DNA of 46,772 nt from an uncultured Bacteroidales bacterium (GTDB lineage Bacteria; Bacteroidota; Bacteroidia; Bacteroidales; UBA932): positions 1-46,772 of the forward strand of contig CALVDP010000014.1 of NCBI GenBank assembly GCA_944326315.1. Direction: 5' to 3'. Under the pieces are notes generated by a model. That model worked only from the letters and a program-made list of their open reading frames with translations. It had not been told where the DNA came from and did not search any database. This document shows positions 7,538 to 15,485 of this stretch, piece by piece. Every line of letters begins with the position of its first letter. Within the stretch, counting starts at the first letter, position 1. Position numbers and translations under genes: made by a program.

Positions 7538-8401
7538 TTTCTTCATCAGGGCAGAGAACGGATGTTTCAGCCCTGACCAGTCAGTAATCCTCCCGGAAGC
7601 CACACCGACAAGTATCGGTGCCTCGAACAATACCGGAATACGGTTGTCGTCATCGGTGATCCAGACAGACAGGTCCTCCTCTCCGGTGAACACATTGCCG
7701 GAGATGAGCTTGACGGAGAACTTTATGGTCCTGACATTGCCGACGCCCCTTACCTTGATGGTCTCGCGTCCTCTCATGATGAAATACACATTATATATGT
7801 CATCGTCTATCGCGAATGTCATCGGATACTTCACGTCCGGGACCACAGTCGAGAAATCCATGTTTCTGGCGAAGTAGAACAGTGCCGGCAGATCGAAGGT
7901 ACAGTCATCAAGAGGAAGGACCACGGAACGGTCCCCGCTGCTTGTCGTGTAGACGTCCGCAAGTATGTGCGGGTCCGATATGCCTCCCCGCCGGTACACA
8001 TAGGTGTTCCTGGCCGTATATTTTCCTTCCTTCGTGTCTCTGGTGAATCTCAGCGGCCTGAGCCCGTCATACGAAAACCATGACTGGAAATTCTCCCTTA
8101 CCGGGAAGAAGAGGTCATAGAGCCTGGTGGTCCTGCCGTACACCATGCAATGATATGCCTTGACACCGTTGACGCGCAAGGTGTCGAGCACGATATTGGC
8201 CCAGCCCACATCGGAATCTATCGCCCCCCATTCATAATGTATCGAGAACGAGAACTTCTCCCCTGCCCCGTATGCAAGGGAATCCCCGTCCGATATGTCC
8301 ATGACAGGGACACAGCCCCCTTCCGACCACGACCGTGTCTGTCCCGACGCAGAGAACGCCAGGATGCAAGACACAAGCACGAATATTATTCTAAGACACA
8401 T
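7535..8401 (-). CDS. DUF3108-containing secreted protein
   Basis: A 288-residue protein from the chosen ATG at 8401, which gives a signal peptide (MCLRIIFVLVSCILAFSASGQ). An in-frame extension upstream would overlap dnaB and add a polar leader, so it is rejected. The body matches the DUF3108 pattern of a lipocalin-like/outer-membrane-associated beta-rich protein: LAYGAGEKFSFSIHYEWG, a DLFFPVRENFQSWFSYDGLRPLRF core and a basic RDTKEGKYTARNTYVYRR stretch. It starts 4 bp after the dnaB stop, so it is probably co-transcribed with dnaB. No biochemical function is established for the family. Confidence 0.82.
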   Translation of the reverse strand: MCLRIIFVLVSCILAFSASGQTRSWSEGGCVPVMDISDGDSLAYGAGEKFSFSIHYEWGAIDSDVGWANIVLDTLRVNGVKAYHCMVYGRTTRLYDLFFPVRENFQSWFSYDGLRPLRFTRDTKEGKYTARNTYVYRRGGISDPHILADVYTTSSGDRSVVLPLDDCTFDLPALFYFARNMDFSTVVPDVKYPMTFAIDDDIYNVYFIMRGRETIKVRGVGNVRTIKFSVKLISGNVFTGEEDLSVWITDDDNRIPVLFEAPILVGVASGRITDWSGLKHPFSALMKK

Positions 8402-8405
8402 GGGA

Positions 8406-9920
8406 TCAGAAATCCGGATTGTAGAATTCGGTATTTGATGATGGGAAATCCCCGGCACCTTGACTTGCGTGGACTTCGTTCATTATGGATGAAGCCGGGA
8501 CGAATGACTGTGCCACCAGGGCATCGGCATTGTCCACGAAACGCACTTCGGAAGCCTTGAAAGTGAGTGGCACGTCACCGATCTCGCCGTTTCGGTGCTT
8601 GGCTATGATAAGGTCCGTCTTTCCAATCTCGGACGAATCTTCATTGAGACCCTGATAATCATAACGATGGATAAAGAGTACCATATCGGCGTCCTGTTCT
8701 ATTGAACCGGACTCCCTCAGATCGCTGAGCAGCGGACGGCTGTTGCTGCCCTGCCGCTTCACGGCATCACGGCTCAACTGTGAAAGGGCGATGATAGGCA
8801 CGTTCATCTCCTTGGCCGTGGCTTTCAGCATCCTGGATATGGCCGCCACTTCCTGCTCTCTCATCCCTTTCAGTTCGGCAGGGCCCTGCATGAGCTGGAG
8901 ATAGTCGACTATGACCAGGCGCACCCCTTTCTGGTTCACAAGGCGTTTCACCTTGGAGCGGAACTCCATGACCGGCAGCGAAGGAGTGTCATCTATATAA
9001 AGAGGAGCCTTGGCCAGGTCCTTCAGCTTTTCCTCAAGCTGCACCCACTCGTACGGGGCAAGCTTGGTACCTCCCTTGATCTTGTCGGAAGACAGCCCGG
9101 TCTCCGAGACCATCATCCTCATTGCAAGCTGTATGGCCGGCATTTCAAGGGAGAAGAAAGCTACCGGCATATGATGGTCCACAGCCGCGTTCCTGGCAAT
9201 GTTCATGACGAAAGCGGTCTTACCCATGGACGGACGCGCCGCCACAATGATAAGGTCCGAAGGCTGCCAGCCGAATGTGATCTTGTCGAGAGAAGGGAAG
9301 CCTGACGGTACGCCGCTCAGTCCTGTGGAAGCCTGCAGCTTCTCGATAGCGGATATCGCCTGGTTGATTACCGACCCGATCTCCTGGACATCCTTCTTGA
9401 CATTGTTCTGGATGGCAGCAAAGATCTTGGTCTGCGCCATGTCGATGAGCTGGTCGACATTGACGCTGTCGTCATAGGAATTCTTGAGGATGTCATACGA
9501 GGCCGTAATCAGCTCTCTCTGTATGCATTTCTGCTTGAGTATCTTGATATAATACTCGATATGGGCCGCCGCCCCCACCTTCTGGGTAAGCTGGGCCAGC
9601 GCCTGCGCCCCGCCGACAATGTCGAAATTACCCTGCTCCCTGAGCTTCTGGGAGACAGTCAGCAGGTCCACGGTAGAATGCTCGTTCACAAGCGCCACTA
9701 CCGCCTGGTATATCATCCTGTGCTTCTCGCTGTAGAATGCGGAGGGGGTCAGTTCCTCGATAGAATCATCCACACAGCTCGGTTCGATAAGGAGCGCGCC
9801 TATGACAGCCTCTTCGACATCAAGAGCTTGAGGCGGTCTGTTTCCCATCTCAAGCCCTAATGTATCGAGGTTGACTGTTTCCTTTTTCCTGGTGTATCTT
9901 CTTTTTGCCTCGTCAGCCAT
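8406..9920 (-). CDS. dnaB: replicative DNA helicase DnaB
   Basis: A 504-residue protein, normal DnaB length. The N-terminal helical domain begins at PPQALDVEEAVIGALLIEPSC. The RecA-type helicase core carries Walker A ARPSMGKTAF (about residue 230), Walker B region VRLVIVDYLQLM, and DnaB motifs FFSLEMPAIQLAMRM and SQLSRDAVKRQ. A Ser/Asn-rich tail ends the protein. No intein interrupts it. It follows the zinc-ribbon gene by 11 bp. It is the hexameric helicase that unwinds DNA at the replication fork and recruits primase. Confidence 0.98.
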   Translation of the reverse strand: MADEAKRRYTRKKETVNLDTLGLEMGNRPPQALDVEEAVIGALLIEPSCVDDSIEELTPSAFYSEKHRMIYQAVVALVNEHSTVDLLTVSQKLREQGNFDIVGGAQALAQLTQKVGAAAHIEYYIKILKQKCIQRELITASYDILKNSYDDSVNVDQLIDMAQTKIFAAIQNNVKKDVQEIGSVINQAISAIEKLQASTGLSGVPSGFPSLDKITFGWQPSDLIIVAARPSMGKTAFVMNIARNAAVDHHMPVAFFSLEMPAIQLAMRMMVSETGLSSDKIKGGTKLAPYEWVQLEEKLKDLAKAPLYIDDTPSLPVMEFRSKVKRLVNQKGVRLVIVDYLQLMQGPAELKGMREQEVAAISRMLKATAKEMNVPIIALSQLSRDAVKRQGSNSRPLLSDLRESGSIEQDADMVLFIHRYDYQGLNEDSSEIGKTDLIIAKHRNGEIGDVPLTFKASEVRFVDNADALVAQSFVPASSIMNEVHASQGAGDFPSSNTEFYNPDF

Positions 9921-9931
9921 AAAAGGATGGA

Positions 9932-10741
9932 TTATTCAAAATCCGGATTCACCAGGATCCTGCCGCAGTATTCGCAGATGATCATCTTCTTGTTGGTGGA
10001 GATGTCGATAAGCCTCTGTGGCGGTATTGAGTTGAAGCATCCGCCGCAGGAGTCGCCGTTGAATACGGATACCACCGCAAGATGGTTGTTGCAGCTCTGC
10101 CTTATCCTCTCGTACGCACTCATGGTCCTGGCATCTATCTTCGCTGCACAAGCGTCCCTTCTCGCACGGAGCTTCTCTTCTTCCGCAGAGGTGGATTCCA
10201 CAATAGTCGAAAGCTCTGCCTTCTTGGCCTTGAGATCCTCGTTCTTCACGTTCTCCTTCTCCTTGACAGCCTCCATCTCAGACTTCCTGGCCACGATTTC
10301 GTTCCTGGACTCATCGATATTCTTCTGGGCTATGTCCCTGAGAAGCCCCTGGTTCTCTATCTCCTTGTTCAGAGAATCGTACTCCCTGCTGTTCGCCACA
10401 TTGTCAAGCTGTGACTTGTACTTCTCCAGCTGGGCCTCACATTCCACGATATTATGCTTGGACTCCGCTATCTTGGCGTTGAGCTCCTCTATCTGGGCGG
10501 AAATATTGGCTGACTTGCCCTTCAGCTCGGAAATCTCGTTCTCCAGGGCCTCCACTTCAAGCGGAAGCTCTCCCCTGAGCTGCAGGATCTTGTCAATGGC
10601 AGTATCCGCCTGCTGCAATTCATATAAGGTCTTGAGCTTCTCCTCCACGCTCAAGTCAGAATCGGCAAAGCTCTTCTGGATGGACACGAAAGTCTCCCTC
10701 TGGTCGATAGGGGTCTCGATTTTTTTCGTTTTCTTAGCCAT
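9932..10741 (-). CDS. coiled-coil protein with C-terminal C4 zinc ribbon
   Basis: A 269-residue protein. Residues about 30-200 are a long, heptad-rich coiled coil (for example ELPLEVEALENEISELKGK). The C-terminus carries two CxxC pairs, CGGC and CEYC, in the pattern of the zf-RING_7 / C4 zinc-ribbon family (SIPPQRLIDISTNKKMIICEYCGRI). Nearly every Bacteroidota genome pairs this gene with a Nif3-family gene, as here. Proposed roles (nucleic-acid binding or scaffolding) are inference. A full intergenic repeat (10755-10951) separates it from the upstream nif3 gene, and dnaB follows by 11 bp. Confidence 0.9.
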   Translation of the reverse strand: MAKKTKKIETPIDQRETFVSIQKSFADSDLSVEEKLKTLYELQQADTAIDKILQLRGELPLEVEALENEISELKGKSANISAQIEELNAKIAESKHNIVECEAQLEKYKSQLDNVANSREYDSLNKEIENQGLLRDIAQKNIDESRNEIVARKSEMEAVKEKENVKNEDLKAKKAELSTIVESTSAEEEKLRARRDACAAKIDARTMSAYERIRQSCNNHLAVVSVFNGDSCGGCFNSIPPQRLIDISTNKKMIICEYCGRILVNPDFE

Positions 10742-10754
10742 ATCGCTTAAATAT

Positions 10755-10951
10755 AACGTCAGTTCGACGAATTAATTTACTTAATGTCAGAGATTCCGTC
10801 GAACTGACGTCACGATTTCTTCGGAATCCCTTCTTATTCACGTGTCATTCCTCCTGAATTCTCCCCACGTACGGGAGAACCTGTGCCGGACTTCGTCCTT
10901 TATAGAGGTAATTCGATGAAATTCAATTCTTTCATTCCATCGAATCCACGT
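10755..10951. repeat. intergenic repeat element, copy A (197 bp)
   Basis: Closely similar over its whole length to copy C (23573-23771) and to partial copies B and D. Internal structure: a 14-bp stem (10756-10769 with 10797-10810) around a 27-nt loop; gatttcttcggaatc; ttctccc/gggagaa (10859-10865 with 10873-10879); ggacttcgtcc; and cctttatagagg. The ends form an imperfect inverted repeat (AACGTCAGTTCGACGAA against the complement of the tail ending CGAATCCACGT). On the minus strand it begins at the nif3 stop codon and ends about 14 bp before the zinc-ribbon start. Confidence 0.85.
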
Positions 10952-11733
10952 CAAACATAATAATATACCGGATTACTGTTTATGTTTCCGGTCATATGGA
11001 CTGCAAAGTTAGGAAAATTTTTCTTTATGAGTGAAAATAAAATCGGAACTATGTATTTCTCGCTTTCGTAGTGTCCTATATCCATTATCATGAAGCCAGG
11101 GGACGTGAAAAAGTGATGGTAAGAGACATCGCCGGTAATATAAAGGTCCGCACCGGCATCCACGGCCTTCCCTATCAGCGAAGAGCCTGCCCCTCCGCAC
11201 AGCGCCACTTTCCGGGTCATCACCCCGTCAGGCCGAGACGCCCTGATGACCTGCAGTCCGAAACGCTCCTTCACGTACGCAAGAGCCTCCTCCCTGGTCA
11301 TGGGCTCATGAAGATACCCGACGACACCGAGTCCGTTGCCGTCGGCTTCCGGATCAAGCACACGGACATCTGTCAGGCCAAGCCTCTCCGCCATGGCTCC
11401 ACTGACGCCTGCAATGACCTTGTCAGCCGTAGTATGTGCCGAATAGACTGAGATTCCCGCAGACACAGCCTTGATGACAGCCGCGCCCACAGGATCGTCC
11501 GGAGAGATCTTCTTAAGTCCGGAGAAGATAAGCGGATGATGCGTCACTATCATGTCAGCTCCGCATGCCACTGCCTCATCCACAAGCTCAGGTGTACAGT
11601 CCAGTCCCACAAGCACTGATGAGACCGGATTCTCCGGCGCCCCTATGCAAAGCCCGCTGTTGTCCCATTTCTCCTGTATCGGAAGCGGGGCAAAATCTTC
11701 TATCGCCCTTACAATATCCCCTACCCTATACAT
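10951..11733 (-). CDS. Nif3-like dinuclear metal centre protein
   Basis: A 260-residue Nif3/YbgI family protein (GTP cyclohydrolase I type 2-like fold). Metal-ligand motifs: VTHHPLIFSGLKKI, SAHTTADK (usually AHTNLD; the second Thr replaces Asn but the Asp is kept) and IGHYESE. It is the short form without the PII-like insert found in longer homologues. The enzymatic role is not established; annotation as GTP cyclohydrolase rests on distant structure-based work. Its TGA stop (10953-10951) is formed at the border of repeat copy A. Confidence 0.9.
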   Translation of the reverse strand: MYRVGDIVRAIEDFAPLPIQEKWDNSGLCIGAPENPVSSVLVGLDCTPELVDEAVACGADMIVTHHPLIFSGLKKISPDDPVGAAVIKAVSAGISVYSAHTTADKVIAGVSGAMAERLGLTDVRVLDPEADGNGLGVVGYLHEPMTREEALAYVKERFGLQVIRASRPDGVMTRKVALCGGAGSSLIGKAVDAGADLYITGDVSYHHFFTSPGFMIMDIGHYESEKYIVPILFSLIKKNFPNFAVHMTGNINSNPVYYYV

Positions 11734-11744
11734 ATTATATATAA

Positions 11745-11805
11745 TTAACGTTACGACTTCTTCGGAAACCCTTCTTATTCACGTGCCATCCCTCTTAAAT
11801 GTGAC
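11745..11805. repeat. intergenic repeat fragment, copy B
   Basis: The stretch aacgttacgacttcttcgg followed by aaacccttcttattcacgtg and ccatccctcttaaat matches the middle of copies A and C (A: 10804-10860). It lacks the long stem arm and the distal half. It lies between merR and nif3, 23 bp downstream of the merR stop on the minus strand and in the same orientation as copy A. Its hairpin gacttcttcggaaac is imperfect, consistent with decay. Confidence 0.75.
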
Positions 11806-11828
11806 ACCCGTCATATTCCTGGAAGCGG

Positions 11829-12152
11829 TCATTTTTTGGTCATGGATGCCCTGATCTCGACAAGCTGCCCGCGTATGGCCCTCAGCGAATCAAGCACCTT
11901 GAGCTCGGCAGACACGGCAGCCCTGTCATCCCGAAGCCGGCGTGCGACCCCTTCAAGCGTCAGGCCTGTCCGCACAAGATAATGTATCTGCCTGAAAGTC
12001 TCGACATCATCGGCCGAAAAAAGCCTGTCCCCCTTCCCGTTCCTTGAAGGATGTATGAATTTGGGGAACGTGTCAGACCAGAATCTCACCAGGGAAACAT
12101 TCTCCCCAAGGATCTCGGCCACCTCACCTATCGAATACAGAACCTTACGCAT
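11829..12152 (-). CDS. MerR-family transcriptional regulator
   Basis: A 107-residue protein with an N-terminal winged helix-turn-helix of MerR type: YSIGEVAEILGENVSLVRFW, then the wing region PKFIHPSRNGKGDRLFSADDVETF, and a dimerisation helix VRTGLTLEGVARRLRDDR. There is no C-terminal effector domain with metal-binding cysteines. It starts 2 bp after the upstream M23 peptidase gene, a conserved Bacteroidales pair. The target is unknown. Confidence 0.9.
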   Translation of the reverse strand: MRKVLYSIGEVAEILGENVSLVRFWSDTFPKFIHPSRNGKGDRLFSADDVETFRQIHYLVRTGLTLEGVARRLRDDRAAVSAELKVLDSLRAIRGQLVEIRASMTKK

Positions 12153-12154
12153 AA

Positions 12155-13108
12155 TCAGTCCAATGACTGGCCGGTGACCACTGAGACAATGGACATCCCG
12201 GCATATTCATCCGGATTCACCGAGCCGAAAAAATAATTGACAGGATCGCATACCAGCGTATCCTTCCACACTTCATAATGCAGATGCGGGGCGTAGGACT
12301 GCCCTGACATCCCCACATGGCCTATCACCTCACCTCTCGACACGCTCTCGCCCTTCCTTACGCTGAAATCCTGCAAGTGCGCATACCGTGTCCTGTAACC
12401 GTTGCCATGGGCTATCTCCACCACATTGCCTGGGCCTTTCCTGGATCTGGACACGGATATCACAGTACCGTCCGCAGCAGCCACGACCTCGCTTCCGAGC
12501 GGAGCCATGAAATCGAGTCCGTCATGCTGTCCCATCACCTTGAAGAAAGGGTTCATCTTGCGCCCGACAGAGGCTCCCGTCATAGGCATGCTGAAGCCGT
12601 TGAGCGGAATGTGCATGGGCGGCGCCACATACTCTTCCGCCGACAGCACTTCAAGTATTCTCCGCATGTTCGCCTCGACAACAGCAGCATCTGACATCAG
12701 CTTGCCGGCCTTGGCTTCCGTCAGCTTGACCAGATCCTCCTCCGTAATGGAATCTGTCAGTGGAAGAAGATTGGTGTCAAGTATCCTGTCCAGCTGAGGC
12801 GCTTCGGTCTCGAAAATATCTTCGTATATCTTCGTGTCACGGACTTTCAGGCCCTCCACCACATCTTCGAGCAGCACCGCCTTGCGCTCCATCTCGGGAT
12901 ATATCCTTTCGAGCATCCTGTTTTCATTCTGCAGTGCACGCTCCTTGTCCGTACTGAAGAACACGGCGAATACTATATAATATACTACTGTCAGTGAAAT
13001 GCTCGCCACGAAAAGCTTGAGGGCGGTAAAAGCAAGCCTGCGACCCTTCCTTTCCGCCTTGCCGACACTGAAGTCCTCGCTGTCGAAAACATACTTTTTC
13101 TTACCCAT
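12155..13108 (-). CDS. M23-family metallopeptidase (membrane-anchored)
   Basis: A 317-residue protein. A cytoplasmic leader and one membrane helix (about 28-52, LFVASISLTVVYYIVFAVFF) precede a coiled-coil-like region and a C-terminal peptidase M23 (LytM) domain. Zinc ligands are present: HDGLD (His and Asp of HxxxD) and HLHYEVW (HxH). This indicates an active cell-wall DD-endopeptidase or amidase-activator domain in the periplasm. It overlaps in layout with its neighbour at 13139-14113, its paralogue. Both probably act in peptidoglycan remodelling; the substrate bond is inferred from the family. Confidence 0.92.
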   Translation of the reverse strand: MGKKKYVFDSEDFSVGKAERKGRRLAFTALKLFVASISLTVVYYIVFAVFFSTDKERALQNENRMLERIYPEMERKAVLLEDVVEGLKVRDTKIYEDIFETEAPQLDRILDTNLLPLTDSITEEDLVKLTEAKAGKLMSDAAVVEANMRRILEVLSAEEYVAPPMHIPLNGFSMPMTGASVGRKMNPFFKVMGQHDGLDFMAPLGSEVVAAADGTVISVSRSRKGPGNVVEIAHGNGYRTRYAHLQDFSVRKGESVSRGEVIGHVGMSGQSYAPHLHYEVWKDTLVCDPVNYFFGSVNPDEYAGMSIVSVVTGQSLD

Positions 13109-13138
13109 GGCAGGAATTGCAGGATTTGGAATTACGGA

Positions 13139-14113
13139 TCAGGCAGGATTCCCTGCTGGTGCGGAAGCCTTCTCGGTGACCTGCGCGTACTCATCCACAC
13201 TCATCGCCAGATCCATGTAATTCATCGGGTTCACATAGTTGCCCATATAGATCACCTCGTAATGAAGATGCGGGCCGGAAGAGCGGCCGGAATTGCCTGT
13301 CAGCCCTATCAGGGTGCCCCTGGTCACTGTCATGCCCTGCTCCACATCTATCCTTGACAGATGCGCATATCTGGTCTTGTAGCCGAATCCGTGATCCACG
13401 ACGACGAATTTGCCGTAACCGTATGAACTGGTTCTGACAGACTCCACCACACCGTCTGCCGTAGCGAACACCTTGTTCCCCACTTCGCAGGCGAAATCAG
13501 TCCCCGTATGCCTCTTCTTCTGACCTGTGAACGGATCTGACCTGTACCCGAACGAACTTGAAATATGGTAGATATTCCTGTCAGGCACTACCGGAGGCAT
13601 GGACGGAATGCATACAGCCATGTCGCCGGCCTTTTTCGCCACGGATTCTATCTCGTCGAAAGAGTTGGACTGCAGATATGCCTTCTTGGTCAGCACGTCA
13701 AGCCTCACTTCTGTACGTGTCATGAGGCCGGTCCTGTCGATGGCGGCAAGGTAGGCGTATCTGTTCACTCCACCGAAACCGGCGTTCCTCACTTCTGCCG
13801 GTATCTGGGCCATGCCGAAAACAGAGCGGTAGATATCATTGTCCCTTGACTGCAGGGATTCAAGATATTCCGCATCGGAATCAAGATCCCTGTTCAGAAG
13901 CTCCAGCCTGGAATTGAGCCTGGCGTTCGTCTTTTTCAGGAATGCCGTCTTCGGCAGGTCACACCCGAGCACGGCCACATAAAACCACAGGTACAATGCA
14001 GCCGCAGCGACGCTCACCGCGAAAAACAGAAGGCCTTTTACAAGCTTCAACCGTCCGGAAGAGGTATATTCCTCGTAGTTGAGGGTATCTTTATTGAATA
14101 TATATTTCGGCAT
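13139..14113 (-). CDS. M23-family metallopeptidase (membrane-anchored), paralogue
   Basis: A 324-residue protein from ATG 14113 (MPKYIFNKDTLNYEEY). An upstream TTG in the same frame is rejected because it falls inside a promoter box. One membrane helix (about 25-48, LLFFAVSVAAAALYLWFYVAVL), a helical linker, then an M23 domain with HTGTDFACEVGNKVFATADG and HLHYEVIYMGNYVNPM, so the zinc site is intact. The order M23-M23-MerR on this strand facing alaS recalls the conserved Bacteroidales arrangement. Here the PUL lies between this gene and alaS. The start codon is almost at the predicted transcription start. Confidence 0.92.
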   Translation of the reverse strand: MPKYIFNKDTLNYEEYTSSGRLKLVKGLLFFAVSVAAAALYLWFYVAVLGCDLPKTAFLKKTNARLNSRLELLNRDLDSDAEYLESLQSRDNDIYRSVFGMAQIPAEVRNAGFGGVNRYAYLAAIDRTGLMTRTEVRLDVLTKKAYLQSNSFDEIESVAKKAGDMAVCIPSMPPVVPDRNIYHISSSFGYRSDPFTGQKKRHTGTDFACEVGNKVFATADGVVESVRTSSYGYGKFVVVDHGFGYKTRYAHLSRIDVEQGMTVTRGTLIGLTGNSGRSSGPHLHYEVIYMGNYVNPMNYMDLAMSVDEYAQVTEKASAPAGNPA

Positions 14114-14118
14114 AACAC

Positions 14119-14127
14119 GCAAATTTA
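14119..14127 (-). promoter_or_regulatory. -7 promoter box, near-leaderless
   Basis: On the minus strand TAAATTTGC matches TAnnTTTG. The ATG at 14113 is only 5 bp past the end of the box, so the mRNA would have a leader of a few bases at most. Confidence 0.6.
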
Positions 14128-14270
14128 ACGATTATTTTCGCATTTCCGGCAATTTCGCGGAAGTTTTTCTTGTATAAAATATTTTTTCTATCCGCAAAAG
14201 TACCCCAAGCGTCATCCCGCATGAGCATCCCCGACGAGGCTTCTCGAGCGCAGGGGATCATTTCCATACT

Positions 14271-14301
14271 AAAAAGAGCCGGCCCGAAAATGGACCGGCT
14301 C
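14271..14301 (-). terminator. rho-independent terminator of the PUL operon
   Basis: On the minus strand a 7-bp GC-rich stem GAGCCGG/CCGGCTC (14295-14301 with 14276-14282) is followed by TTTTT. It lies about 40 bp after the LamG-protein stop. A second weaker inverted repeat (atcccc/ggggat) lies at 14227-14258. No gene was seen in 14128-14340. Confidence 0.85.
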
Positions 14302-14340
14302 CGCACGCCATGTCTTGGACAGACGCGTTGTCAATCTGGC

Positions 14341-15438
14341 TTATTCACCAAGCTCGTCACTGTAGAGTTTGCTTACCTGACCGTCCGTAAGGGCGATGTC
14401 ATAGACCTTGAGGTTGTCGATCAGACCGTTGTAAGCCACACTCGCGTTCCAGTATTCAGGAGTCTGTGACCATGTCCAAGTCCATGTAGCCGCCTCTTCA
14501 TACGTAGTGGTGGTACCGATCATGATAGGGAGCTGTCCGCCTGCAGCCGGGGTATAGGTGCTGAATGATGCGCCTCCGATAGCAGGATAGTCAGCATCGG
14601 TAAATGTTTTCGTAAGCTCACCGTTGACATACATGTTGACAACATCGTCGGTCAGTGACACTGTCATGACAAGATGTGTCCATGTATCCGGCTTGACAGA
14701 CTCAGGAACGGAATTGTCCATGTCTGCGCCACCTTCTGTCGTATTGATAGTAAGGCAAGGCCTTCCATGAGAAGGGATGTTTATCTTGAGCGTATTCCAG
14801 TAATTGATGGCGAACACGTAGTTGCCCTCGACCATCTTTGAAGGGTTGACCCATACTGAAACGCTGACATCGCTCTTGAGCAGCTCGCTCTGGTTCCAGT
14901 TGGCGATTTCAAGGTGCGAACCGTTTGAAAGTGAGATGGCATGACCTCCGTTTATGCCTTCCACGAATTCAGGAAGTGCAGTGTCGCTTCCGTAGATCTC
15001 AGACGGACCAGCAGTAAGTTCGGCTTCATATGCAAGGGTACCTGTTGATACCTGGGTATTGCCCTCTGTATCGAAGTCGAATGAGAGAAGCAGGTTCTCG
15101 TCAGGTATGGCACCGTATGCAGAAGCCTCGAATGTATCCCTTGCGGCATTGAGGTTTGCAAGCAGGTTGTTCACGACAGTCTGGGTAAGACCGCCGGCAG
15201 CAAGTGCCTCATTGACAGCATCTACAGTCTCCTGGAAAGTAGTGATGGCCTCTTCAGGATAGTCGGTGGTGGTAGCGTCGTCAAGCAGAGCCTGGCACTC
15301 CTCAAGGGCAGTCTCAAGCTCGGTAGTGTCTACTTCGCCTGTCTGTTCCTGTCCGTTGTCATCGGTACATGATGTGAACACCGGGGCTGACACAAGGGCA
15401 GCCATCGCGATGATGATGAATGAATAAATCTTTTTCAT
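14341..15438 (-). CDS. surface glycan-binding lipoprotein with LamG/concanavalin-like domain
   Basis: A 365-residue lipoprotein (lipobox VFTSC, Cys24) followed by TDDNGQE; acidic residues right after the Cys fit the Bacteroidota surface-export signal. Residues about 38-105 form a three-helix FIVAR-like module (ELETALEECQALLDD onward). Residues about 115-362 are a LamG-type jelly roll: DVSVSVWVNPS, DTWTHLVMTVSL, VNMYVNGELTKTF, GLIDNLKVYDIALT. As last gene after SusC/SusD it occupies the usual position of a surface glycan-binding protein. Ligand unknown; binding, not catalysis, is inferred. Confidence 0.82.
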   Translation of the reverse strand: MKKIYSFIIIAMAALVSAPVFTSCTDDNGQEQTGEVDTTELETALEECQALLDDATTTDYPEEAITTFQETVDAVNEALAAGGLTQTVVNNLLANLNAARDTFEASAYGAIPDENLLLSFDFDTEGNTQVSTGTLAYEAELTAGPSEIYGSDTALPEFVEGINGGHAISLSNGSHLEIANWNQSELLKSDVSVSVWVNPSKMVEGNYVFAINYWNTLKINIPSHGRPCLTINTTEGGADMDNSVPESVKPDTWTHLVMTVSLTDDVVNMYVNGELTKTFTDADYPAIGGASFSTYTPAAGGQLPIMIGTTTTYEEAATWTWTWSQTPEYWNASVAYNGLIDNLKVYDIALTDGQVSKLYSDELGE

Positions 15439-15485
15439 GATATCTTATTGTTATGTTGTGTAAAAAATTATGTAATGTGTCTGTT

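Noticed and set aside
10742-10950. Small protein gene inside the repeat element
   Set aside because: Frames are short and not conserved between copies A and C, while stems are.
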